64,000 nt of DNA, taken from Euglena gracilis (lineage: Eukaryota; Euglenida; Euglenophyceae; Euglenales). The notes beneath the pieces are model-generated. The model made no database searches and was not told where the DNA came from. It worked only from the letters and a program-made list of their open reading frames with translations. The stretch is from assembly GCA_039621445.1 (NCBI GenBank), contig CP154955.1, forward strand, positions 43,051,540 through 43,115,539. Reading direction: 5' to 3'. The translations under genes were made by a program, and so were the position numbers. Shown here one piece after another: positions 9,352 to 17,737 of the stretch (positions are counted from its first letter, which is position 1; each line of letters opens with the position of its first letter).

Positions 9352-9556
9352 ACGACCAAGGGCGCCGAAGGCGCCCTCCGACAATGGGTGTCTGATTGCG
9401 CATGCACACAAAACGGTCCGGCAGCGAAGGGATTTTGTTATTGGGGGGCGGGGGGGTGCGGGGGGGGGGGGGGGGTGCAGCCCCCCCGCTAGACGACCAA
9501 GTGCGCCGAAGGCGCCCTCCAACAATGGGTGTCTAATTGCGCATGCACACAAAACA
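9352..9556 (+). repeat. Repeat unit AGACGACCAAG, copies 2 and 3
   Basis: Copies at 9,352-9,440 and 9,491-9,556, separated by a G-run block, match 5,881-5,980. Copy 3 has GTGCGCC instead of GGGCGCC and ends before ACGGTCC. Confidence 0.75.
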
Positions 9557-10190
9557 AAACAACGTGTTTTTTTTATAAAAAAAAACCCTCCAAAAAAGCA
9601 TCAAAAAAAAGCAAAAGGGAATTTTCATTGAAAAAAACTCGTTATGAAACACCCAAACCGTACTTCGAATCCTACTAAGTTCAAAAAATGCCAAAAAATG
9701 ATCAAAAACATCCAAAACTGCAAACAAAAAGCAATTTTATGACTTTCACATTTTTGTGGATTTTTTTTTCTTGGCAGAAATGACCTAGAAGTTGCCAAAA
9801 ATGGTTGAAAATATGCATTCAAAAATATTTTTGTGCAAAACCTTGTGGGCGTTTTTTTTGTTTTTTTTTAAAAAAAAGCATTGTTAAAATTAAACTAAAC
9901 AAAAAAACAGCATCCAAAAAAGCAAGCTGCCAACTATGTGGCACGGGACGCCGAAAGTCCTTCTCCTGCATCCAGCACCTGTCGCTCCAGCCTCTCCGCG
10001 CAGTGAACGAGGCAGTCCAGGGCATGCAGCGCCTGTGGGAGGAACCACTTCAGCCCCACCATATTCATACGAAGCTTACGGGTCTCGCCCAGTGGCCTCC
10101 ACACAGGGATCTGTTCAAGAAGTTATTGAGGAGGTCAGGCAGGGGGTCCTGTGGTGCTTGGAGGGTGACCATTTTGAGAGGGGGGGGGTG
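9557..10190. other. No gene recognised
   Basis: 9,557-9,935 is A/T-rich with long A and T runs and no useful frame. 9,936-10,190 is more balanced (ATGTGGCACGGGACGCCG onward) and reads open for about 90 codons, but the protein has no recognisable features and runs into a G tract. Confidence 0.5.
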
Positions 10191-10192
10191 AG

Positions 10193-11298
10193 GGTAATCC
10201 TTGGGCCCCTTGTCGGGTGAATAACTCGGGTCTGGCGGGGATTCGGGGATGAAACAGAGGAGTTGGGGGCCAAACGGAGGTGATTCGGAAAACCAGTTGC
10301 CCGCGACTAAAAAAAAATTCCGACCAAAAAAGTTTCGGGAACGGGTTCAGGTTCATGGAGATAATCAGTGGTTTTCATCACCTCCCCAGGGGCGGGGGGG
10401 GGGGTTAATGAGCGTTGGTTTTGTACAGGGGGGGGGGGGGTGTGGAGGGGGCCTGGCCCCCCCCTCCCCCGTCCGGGGGGGGGGGGGCTCCCCAGGCAAG
10501 GGCACTTTTGGGGCCAAATATGCCAAAAAAGGCCATTTTTGCAAGTTTTCAGAAAGTTTGATGAAGTTCATGAGCAAACCTCAAATTTTCCATTTGAGAG
10601 GAGAAAGAGCAAAACTTCACATCTCAAAAATTTCACCCCCAACCATCAAAACGGTGAAATCCACCCCCCCCCACCCCACCCCCAGGGCAGAACGGGAATC
10701 GACCAAACAGCCAGGGTGGTGGGTGGGGGGGTCGACCACCCCCGCCCCCACCCCCTGCATGGTGCGTGGGGGGGGGGGGGTTGTCGACCACCCCCCCCAA
10801 CCACCTCTTCCCATATTTCCGGGAGCACCAATTTTTTGGATCCGAAAAAATTTTCCGGTGCCGGGTGTTTTTTTTGCCCCATTTTTGCCCCATATGGGGG
10901 GTCCCCCCAAAAACCCCTGAAAACCCCATTTTTTTCACACCTTCCAGAAATTCAACATTCTCTCGAATTTTTGATTTTGAGAGGTTTTTGAAGCAAAAAA
11001 ATTCCATTGAAAGTCCAAAAAAATTCAAAGAAAAAAAGTGGCAGTAAAATTTGACTGTGCCAAAATTTGGTCCACTGTTTTGGCCTGCATTTTTTTTTTC
11101 ATCCCCTTCCTAAAAGCTGCCATTTTTTTACCTGAAATTTTTGAGATTTTTTTGTGAAAAAATGTGGTTTTCCATCAAAAAATCATATGTTTTGGTGCCC
11201 GGGACGTGGGGTGGGGTGGGCCGACCCTCCCACCAGGGCTTCTCGTTCTGCCCTGCTCAGGCTTTTGCTTAAGGACCCCGGGGGGGTCTACCCCCCCA
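10193..11298. repeat. Element Y, left inverted arm (about 1.1 kb)
   Basis: This arm is matched in inverse by 17,737 to 16,744, then, past an inserted element, by 15,055 to 14,715. Landmarks are CAGTGGTTTTCATCACCTCC, GTTCATGAGCAAACCTC, GGGAGCACCAATTTTTTGGA and CCATTGAAAGTCCAAAAAAA. No protein-coding role is supported. Confidence 0.75.
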
Positions 11299-11387
11299 AA
11301 TAAGTGCATGGGTGCGCGCATTTTAAGGATGTAGTTTTGGGCCAAGGGTGTGCACTCATTAGGGCAGCGCACTTATTAGGACAAAGC

Positions 11388-11651
11388 CAGGGGTTTTTTA
11401 AGTCTTGGACCCCGGGGGGGGGGTAGGGTGGGTGGGTCCGGCCAATCCCCCCCGGGGGCCCCCTAGAGGCGGGTGGGATATGCTTTTTGGTGCTTTTGAC
11501 ACCGAAAATTTATAAAAAGGTGCTACTTTAGCATTTTTTACAATTTTTTGAATATTTTTGAGGAAAAGTTTGTGGGTCCCCCAGGACGCCCCCTCCCCCG
11601 CCGGGGATGGGTGGGTGGGTGGGGGGACCCCCGGCCTGATGAAAACCCCTG
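11388..11651. mobile_element. hAT-like miniature element 3 (264 bp)
   Basis: Ends CAGGGGTTTTTTAAG and, inverted, CAGGGGTTTTCATC. An 8-bp duplication GRCAAAGC (one mismatch) lies at 11,380-11,387 and 11,652-11,659. The central stem-loop is decayed (GGTGCTTTTGACACC). Its inverted counterpart in the other Z arm is at about 13,529-13,792. Confidence 0.75.
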
Positions 11652-11799
11652 GGCAAAGCACAAAATACTTAATTTATCACCTGCTTGTGTGATGTATTTG
11701 GTCTGGTTTTTTTTCCACTGTTTTGACCAAAAATGGCTGAAAACGGCTAAGTCACACAGGCCAAAACTGTACAAAATGGCCAAAATTGGCCGAAAAATG

Positions 11800-12620
11800 T
11801 CCGTAACTCGGGCTAGGCGGGGAGTTTTGTGGAAATCAAAATACTGTTAGATAAGGCATTTTAAGGGCTTCAATTTAGGTCTCCGGACATTTCGTTTGAT
11901 TCTCCACCATTTTTGTGCAATTTTTGAACAATTGATTTTTTACCCCCCCCCCCAAAACGGGCCGAAAACGGCTGTGCCGTCAGCCTGCCGCGCTTTTTTT
12001 TTTTGGGCCGTAAAATGACCGTATTTCGGGCCCGGCGGGGAGTTTCGGGGAAATCAAAATACTGTTAGATAGGGCATCGCAAGGGCTTCAATTTGGGTCT
12101 CCGGACATTTCCTTTAATTTGCTTCATTTCCAAGATATTTTTGAAACATTGATTTTTTGACCCCGAAAACAGCCCAAATAACCGTGGTTGGATAGGGCAT
12201 TCTATGGGCTTCATTTTTGCTCTCCGGATTTTTCCTTTGATTTTGTTTTATTGTCGAGATATTTTGGAAAACTCGATTTTTTGAACCAAAAAGGGCCCGA
12301 AAAACGACCCAAAATGCCCGTTTTGGGCCGCAAAAGCGCGCCGGAACACGGGCCAGGCGTGCCGGCGGCCAAAACGGCGAACGGGAGGCGATGGAGGGCC
12401 TCCAGGGGCACATTTCGACAGACTGACACTTCTGGAAATAATGTACGTTTTCTCCAGATATTTTCGAAAATCAATTTTTTGACCCATTTTTGGACCTCGG
12501 CGAAATGGCAGAGAGAGTCGGAAGGGGGGGCCAATCCTACGTAGTTTGGACCCCTTCGCGGGTGAATAAATCGGGCCTGGCGGGGAGTTGGGGGCAGACA
12601 ATTGCTTAAGCACTGTCCCA
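11800..12620. repeat. Degenerate tandem repeat, about 200-bp unit
   Basis: A block with TCGGGCCTGGCGGGGAGTT, AAATCAAAATACTGTTAGAT, GGGCTTCAATTTGGGTCTCC and a TTGATTTTTTGACC end recurs from about 11,805, 12,016 and, less complete, 12,181 and 12,561. The first words also occur in element Y near 10,221 and 17,690, linking the families. No coding. Confidence 0.6.
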
Positions 12621-12639
12621 CCCCCCCCCGGGGGGGGGG

Positions 12640-13175
12640 GGGTGGGTGACTGGTTTTTTCAGAGTGACTGACTGGTTTTGGGCCCGGACCCCGGGGGGGG
12701 GGGTCGGCCAGGAGTGGGCAAAAGTGGCTTGAGTGACCCCGGCGCCGAAGGCGCCGGAAAAAATTTTTTGGCCTAAAATGGCCTAAAGTGACTGGAAAGT
12801 GGCCGTTTTTCTGAGTGGCCGACCCCCCCCGGGGGGGGGGGGTAGTGACTGACTGGCTTCCCAAAAAAAAGTGACTGACTGGTTTTTAAAAAAGTGGAGT
12901 GACCCCCCCTCCCCCCCCCGGGGGTCGGTAAGCAATTGTATGGTTGGGGGTCAACCCCCGGGGGGGGAGGGGGGGGTAGGGTGGGTGGATCCAACCGAGC
13001 CCCCGCCCCCCCCAGGAGGGGGGTCCCGGTCCCCCCGGAGGGGGGTGTTTTTGGATATACTTTTCGGCGCCAAAGGCGCCGAAATTTTTTGAAAAACTGC
13101 TATTTTTAGCACTTTTCGCAACTTTCGGCCATTTTTTGTGGGTCCCCCGGGACCCCCCCCCGTCCATTGGTCAAG
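12640..13175. other. G/C-run DNA with GTGACTGACTGG units; no gene
   Basis: GTGACTGACTGGTTTT recurs near 12,663, 12,845 and 12,870. CGGCGCC stem-loops followed by A/T tracts lie at 12,739-12,757 and 13,064-13,086. The second lies in a partial copy of the hAT-like miniature element interior. No credible frame. Confidence 0.5.
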
Positions 13176-13323
13176 GTACCCCTCCACCAATTGCCCCCCC
13201 CCCTCAATTGGCTAATTTTGGGGTCCTAAGCAGCCCGGCCATTAGCCAATAGGGGGGGGGTGAAGATGGGCACTGCTCACTTATTATGGGGAGGTTTTTT
13301 AGTTTGAGCAAGCATAAAGAATG

Positions 13324-13400
13324 AACATAACATATCATAATAATACACATAACATAACATAACATAGCAGAGCATAACATAACACAATAAACATAACATG
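13324..13400. repeat. ACATA/ACATAA microsatellite
   Basis: Repeated AACATAACATA units with a few interruptions. Confidence 0.8.
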
Positions 13401-13528
13401 GAATGCAAATGTTTGGCCCTGTCATGTATGTCTCAGGTTGGAAAGCACACATAATTCTCAGAACTGCCCTTCTCAGACCAAATACATCACACAAGCAGGT
13501 GATAAATTAAGTATTTTGTCTTTTGCCC

Positions 13529-13792
13529 AGGGGTTTTTATCAGGCCGGGGGTCCCCCCACCCACCCACCCATCCCCGGCGGGGGGGCGTCCTGGGGGACC
13601 CACAAATTTTTCCTCAAAAATATTCAAAAAATTGTAAAAATGCTAAAAGTAGCACCTTTTTATAAATTTTCGGTGTCAAAAGCGCCAAAAAGTATATCCC
13701 ACCCGCCTCTGGGGGGACCCCCCCCCGGGGGGGGATTGGCCGGACCCACCCACCCTACCCCCCCCGGGGTCCAAGACTTAAAAGACCCCTGG
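13529..13792. mobile_element. hAT-like miniature element 3, inverted counterpart
   Basis: Runs from CAGGGGTTTTTATC to AAGACCCCTG, with GCTTTGTC outside the right end and CTTTTGCC outside the left, the degraded 8-bp duplication of the 11,388 copy. It is part of the Z right arm, so it arose with the arm duplication and not by a separate insertion. Confidence 0.65.
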
Positions 13793-13894
13793 CTTTGTCC
13801 TAACAAGTGCGCTGCCCTAATGAGTGCACACCCTTGGCCCAAAACTACATCCTTAAAATGCGCGCACCCATGCACTTATTAGGGGGGGGGGGTA

Positions 13895-14095
13895 GACCAC
13901 CCCCCACCCCCCGCGTATTTCCGGGAGCACCAATTTTTTGGACCCGAAAAAATTTTCCGGCGCCGGGTGTTTTTTTGCCCCATTTTGGACCCATGTGGGA
14001 GGTCCCCCCCAAAAACCCCTGAAAACCCCATTTTTTCACACCTTCCAGAAATTCAACATTTTCTCAAATTTTTGATTTTGAGAGGTTTTTGAAGC
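13895..14095. repeat. Third copy of an element Y arm segment
   Basis: Direct copy of about 10,800-11,000 (GGGAGCACCAATTTTTTGGA to GAGGTTTTTGAAGC) and inverse of 16,760-16,960. It is placed between Z and the rest of the right arm. Confidence 0.75.
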
Positions 14096-14435
14096 GAAGG
14101 GAGGTCCGACAGGGGTGGGCAGCAGGCTTTTGCTTAAGGGATTGCAGTACCCCCCCCCCGGGGGGGCTGGACTGCAGCTAGTCCGAATTTGGCTAGTGGG
14201 ATTTCTAGCAGACCCCCCCCGGGGGTCTGCTAGCAGGGCTGGCTAGGTGTAAAAAAATTTTCCAGTGACCGGCGCAAAGCGCCGAAAATTTTTTGGGACC
14301 CCCAAAAATGGCTAAAAATGCCCATTTTTGGCCTTTTGGGGAATTTTTGGAACAAAATCAGCCAAAAACCTAATAAAAACCTCAATTTTCTGCGCCGGAG
14401 GAAAATTTTTTTCCCAGTTCGGGGGACCCCCGGAC

Positions 14436-14670
14436 CAGGCTTCTTTTTAAGTCACCTGACCCCCCCCCCGGGGGAGGGTGGGTGGGTCCGGGCCGGACCC
14501 CCCCCGGGGGGGAGGGTCCCGCGCCGGAGGCGCTGGGTATACCTTTTCGGCACGAAGCGCCGAAAATTTTTGAAAATTGCCTTTTAACGGGCCCGATTTT
14601 GGGGGGGTCCCCGCCCCCCCCCCCGGGGGGGTCCCTCCCCCCCCCCCGGGGGGCCTTAAAAAGAAGCCTG
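14436..14670. mobile_element. hAT-like miniature element 4 (235 bp)
   Basis: Perfect 16-bp inverted ends CAGGCTTCTTTTTAAG and a perfect 8-bp duplication CCCCGGAC at 14,428-14,435 and 14,671-14,678. The interior has CGGCACGAAGCGCCG followed by AAAATTTTT, and G/C runs. No ORF. Confidence 0.85.
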
Positions 14671-14714
14671 CCCCGGACCCCCCCCCGGGGGGAGGGAGGG
14701 TCTAGCTAGTCAGT

Positions 14715-15055
14715 ACCCCCCCGGGGCTCCTTAAGCAAAGCCTGGTGGGCAGGGCAGAACGAGAAGGCCTGGTGGGGGGTGGACCCCCCCCCACCCGGGA
14801 GGTGGGGTGGGGTGGGTCGACCCCCCCACCCACCACAGCAGTTTCACCGACTTCAGGAAAACGGGGATTTTGGCCAGAAAAATTTTTGAAATTTTCTTTT
14901 GAAAAATGCACCAAAACATATGATTTTTTTGATGGAAACCCAGTATTTTTTAGGAAGGGGGTGAAAAAAAATGCAGGTCAAAAAAAGTGGACCAAATTTT
15001 GGCACAGTCAAATTTTACTGCCACTTTTTTTCTTTGAATTTTTTGGACTTTCTAT
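14715..15055. repeat. Element Y, right inverted arm, inner part
   Basis: Inverse of about 11,013-11,298 (TTAAGCAAAGCCTGG, CAAAATTTGGCACAGTCAAA). It stops at GGACTTTC, exactly where the recombinase/PHD element copy B begins, and the arm resumes at 16,744 with AATGGAATT. Confidence 0.8.
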
Positions 15056-15296
15056 GCACAAATTGTGGCTGAGCCCAGATTTCAGCCTGAAAACGTGTTC
15101 AGCCAGGGGCCCCCGAAGGGGGCCCCTGAACACGTTTTCAGGCTGAAATCTGGGCTCAGCCACAATTTGTTTAAAAAAGTGTTCAGAGCCCGCCAAATGC
15201 CTGCCCTGAAATTCGTGGTCATGATTCACGCAAGGGGTCAAAAACGCGAATTTGTGAAATTCGGACCCAAAAAACGATGCCCTCACTGAAAACGTG

Positions 15297-15425
15297 CCTG
15301 AACACAGATGCCGTCACTGAAAACGTGTCATTGCCACAAATGCCGTCACTGAAAACGTGTCCTTGCCACAGATGCCGTCACTGAAAACGTGTCATTGCCA
15401 CAAATGCCGTCACTGAAAACGTTTC
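15297..15425 (+). repeat. 32-bp tandem array, copy B upstream
   Basis: About four contiguous units TGCCGTCACTGAAAACGTGT plus CATTGCCACAAA. They match the downstream array at 16,535-16,705. Confidence 0.85.
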
Positions 15426-15478
15426 ACCCCCCCCCTTTTTTTCTTTCTTTTTTTTCTTTTTCCCGCAGCCCTGCCAAT

Positions 15479-16201
15479 ATGGCTAAACGCACGGCAAACT
15501 TTGTGAATGGTCTTTTGCCACCTCCCCCTAGGACGGAACTGTTCCTGGCTGTTCTTGCGGTATACCAGCAAGATGCCAAGAAGCCGAAGGTTGACCCCCT
15601 TCATGGCACCTTGCTGGCACAGGGCAATACAAAGAAAAAGTCCGGCACCCTGGGTGCAGAGCTTGCTGCTGTTGCCAACTGTTTGGAGTTCGCCAAACTG
15701 TGTCAACATCGGCAAGCCTGTTATCCTGAGCTGGATGCTTTCTTTGTTGCCTGGACGGGATGGGAGCTGGAACCCAGCCTGTTGTTCGATGAGGCGAGCG
15801 TCATTGAACAATGTGTGGCTCAACGTGAGCAGCAGTCGGGAACTTTGTTCGTTTCAGGGAATCGTTCGGCAACCTCTTTTCAGACATACGTGAATGCCGT
15901 CGCTCGGGCATTCCGCAAAACAACCACCGAGGGAGTAGTGTTGCCTTCCTCAGAGCGCCAATTCCCCCAGTTCAACGAGATTTTTTCGCGTTCCCTGGAG
16001 CGCGAACGCGCGCGGAAGGCAGTGTCAACGGCGGTTCGGCCTCCAGCACACGTGTTGCAGCCTGAAGAGTTGGACCAGTTGCTGAAGGGGGTGAACTGGT
16101 CCAACGCTTATGAGGCGCAACGAGCGAACATCCTGGTGGTGGGTCTGTTGCCTCCTCTGACCAACCCCCTGTGCCCCGTGCTGTGTCCCGACTGCCTATG
16201 A
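15479..16201 (+). CDS. Recombinase-N-terminus-like protein of copy B (240 aa)
   Basis: Start at the ATG in CCAATATGG after a long T/C tract ending CCCGCAG, which could be a splice acceptor (inference). The protein is mostly helical in pattern. Around residues 130-150 it has SATSFQTYVNAVARAFRK, like the core-binding domain of tyrosine recombinases, and near residue 195 LQPEELDQLLKG, like the opening of their catalytic domain. The catalytic Arg-His-Arg-Tyr residues are absent, because the frame ends in CPDCL. Copy A at 748-1,478 preserves the first 150 residues. Function is uncertain; it is perhaps a truncated integrase-like DNA-binding protein. Family assignment is tentative. Confidence 0.5.
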   Translation: MAKRTANFVNGLLPPPPRTELFLAVLAVYQQDAKKPKVDPLHGTLLAQGNTKKKSGTLGAELAAVANCLEFAKLCQHRQACYPELDAFFVAWTGWELEPSLLFDEASVIEQCVAQREQQSGTLFVSGNRSATSFQTYVNAVARAFRKTTTEGVVLPSSERQFPQFNEIFSRSLERERARKAVSTAVRPPAHVLQPEELDQLLKGVNWSNAYEAQRANILVVGLLPPLTNPLCPVLCPDCL

Positions 16202-16374
16202 AACAGGAGAAATGCGGTTTTTGTGGTGTTGCCATTCCGAAAAATCCAAATTGTGTGGAGCTGAACAAGGTTGTCTGTGACGCCTGCGGTTTGGCATATC
16301 ATTTTCATTGCCAAGATTTGCGGCGGCCACCAAAGTATGGCTCTTTTTTGTGTAAAGCCTGTCGTGTGCCGTGA
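16198..16374 (+). CDS. PHD-finger peptide of copy B
   Basis: The ATG overlaps the stop of the preceding frame in ATGA, so it lies one frame over. The 58 codons contain a complete PHD zinc finger pattern: CGFC, then CDAC, then H and C in YHFHC, then CKAC (C4-H-C3). PHD fingers usually bind histone H3 tails, so the element could use one to target chromatin. Whether it is made by reinitiation, frameshifting or splicing, or only appears separate after an internal deletion, cannot be told from the sequence. Copy A has the same finger with one ligand lost. Confidence 0.6.
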   Translation: MKQEKCGFCGVAIPKNPNCVELNKVVCDACGLAYHFHCQDLRRPPKYGSFLCKACRVP

Positions 16375-16534
16375 TTTTCGTCCCTTCCCTGTCCTTGTGC
16401 CAAGGCAACCAAGCCTTCTTGTTGTCGTCTTCGTGTTGTAGAGTGCCCCCGACCCGCCTCACCTGTTGAGGACCACCCGGCCTCTCAACCGCACTCCGAT
16501 TTTTCATGACAGCGTTTTTTGCTTTTTACTCAGG

Positions 16535-16705
16535 GTTGCCACAAATGCCCTCATTGAAAACGTGTCATTGCCACAAATGCCGTCACTGAAAACGTGTCAT
16601 TGCCACAGATGCCGTCACTGAAAACGTGTCATTGCCACAAATGCCGTCACTGAAAACGTGTCATTGCCACAAATGCCGTCATTGAAAACGTGTTCATGAC
16701 CACGA
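16535..16705 (+). repeat. 32-bp tandem array, copy B downstream
   Basis: About five contiguous 32-bp units (GAAAACGTGTCATTGCCACA plus AATGCCGTCACT), in the same orientation as the upstream array. Confidence 0.85.
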
Positions 16706-16743
16706 ACTTCAGGGCAGGCATTTGGCGGGCTGAACACGTTTTT

Positions 16744-17737
16744 AATGGAATTTTTTGCTTCAAAAACCTCTCAAAATCAAAATTTTGAGAGAATGTTGAA
16801 TTTCTGGAAGGTGTGAAAAAATGGGGTTTTCAGGGTTTTTTGGGGGGACCTCCCATATGGGGCAAAAATGGGGCAAAAAAAACACCCGGCACCGGAAAAT
16901 TTTTTCGGATCCAAAAAATTGGTGCTCCCGGAAATATGGGAAGAGGTGGTTGGGGGGGGTGGTCGACAACCCCCCCCACGCACCATGCAGGGGGTGGGGG
17001 CGGGGGTGTTCGACCCCCCCACCCACCACCCTGGCTGTTTGGTCGATTCCCGTTCTGCCCTGGGGGTGGGGTGGTGGGGGGGTGGATTTCACCGTTTTGA
17101 TGGTTGGGGGTGAAATTTTTGAGATGTGAAGTTTTGCTCTTTCTCCTCTCAAATGGAAAATTTGAGGTTTGCTCATGAATTTCATCAAACTTTCTGAAAA
17201 TTTGCCAAAAATGGCCTTTTTTGGCATATTTGGCCCCAAAAGTGCTCTTGTCTGGGGAGCCCCCCCCCCCACGGACAGAGGGAGAGGGGGTAGTCCAGAC
17301 CCCCTCCAATCCCCTCCCCCTGTACAAAACCAACGCTCATTTAACCCCCCCCCACCCCCTGGGGAGGTGATGAAAACCACTGATTATCTCCATGAACCTG
17401 AACCCATTCCCGAAACTTTTTTGGTCGGAATTTGTTTTTAGTCGCGGGCAACTGGTTTTCCGAATCACCTCCGTTTGGCCCCCAACTCCTGGTGGTGCTG
17501 CCGCATAGGCCTGTGGGGGGTAGGGAGGGAGATCATACTCCCTCCCAGGTGGGCGGGCCTGGGCCGCGCCCACCTGGGTCTTGCATTCTGGCGGAAAAGT
17601 AGCTTTATGAGCTGTAGAAAAAGAAGGGAGAAATGAATTGGGGCTGGGAGAAATACAAAAGGTTTCATCCCCGAATCCCCACCAGACCCGAGTTATTCAC
17701 CCGACAAGGGGTCCAAAACTGGGAAGGATTACCAGAG
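16744..17737. repeat. Element Y, right inverted arm, outer part
   Basis: Inverse of 10,193-11,013. Relative to the left arm it has an extra stretch of about 170 bp (17,491-17,660) with inverted motifs CAGGTGGGCGGGCC and GGGAGGGAGATCATACTCCC. The left arm lacks it, so it is probably a later insertion. No duplication was seen at its edges. Confidence 0.7.

Larger units (their letters stand above)
11299..13882. mobile_element. Element Z: 2.6-kb element with 400-bp inverted ends
   Basis: The ends AATAAGTGCATGGGTGCGCG and their complement at about 13,850-13,880 run inward for some 400 bp, including an entire hAT-like miniature element in each arm and CACACAAGCAGGTGATAAAT at the inner side. The interior (11,700-13,490) has degenerate tandem units and a microsatellite, but no gene. 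It lies between the arms of element Y. No clear target duplication was found. Confidence 0.65.
15056..16743 (+). mobile_element. PHD-finger / recombinase-like element, copy B
   Basis: Begins TATGCACAAATTGTGG with a palindrome (15,059-15,170) and ends GCTGAACACGTTTTT. Inner inverted blocks GCCAAATGCCTGCCCTGAAA / TTCAGGGCAGGCATTTGGCG lie near each end. The interrupted site is known from the other Y arm (about 11,013), which reads CTTTCAATGG with nothing inserted, so the element added no target duplication. Lack of duplication fits tyrosine-recombinase integration. The coding part lacks a complete catalytic domain, so this copy could only move with help. Confidence 0.7.

Noticed and set aside
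10249-10991. Overlapping 200-codon frames in the Y arms on both strands
   Set aside because: Both arms give similar frames in several phases because they are the same repeat; composition driven by C/G runs.
15297-16705. CRISPR-like spacing of 32-bp repeats
   Set aside because: Units are contiguous with no unique spacers and flank a eukaryotic-type element gene.
17491-17660. Insertion in the right Y arm as a defined miniature element
   Set aside because: Present in only one arm, but no inverted ends or target duplication at its edges could be found.
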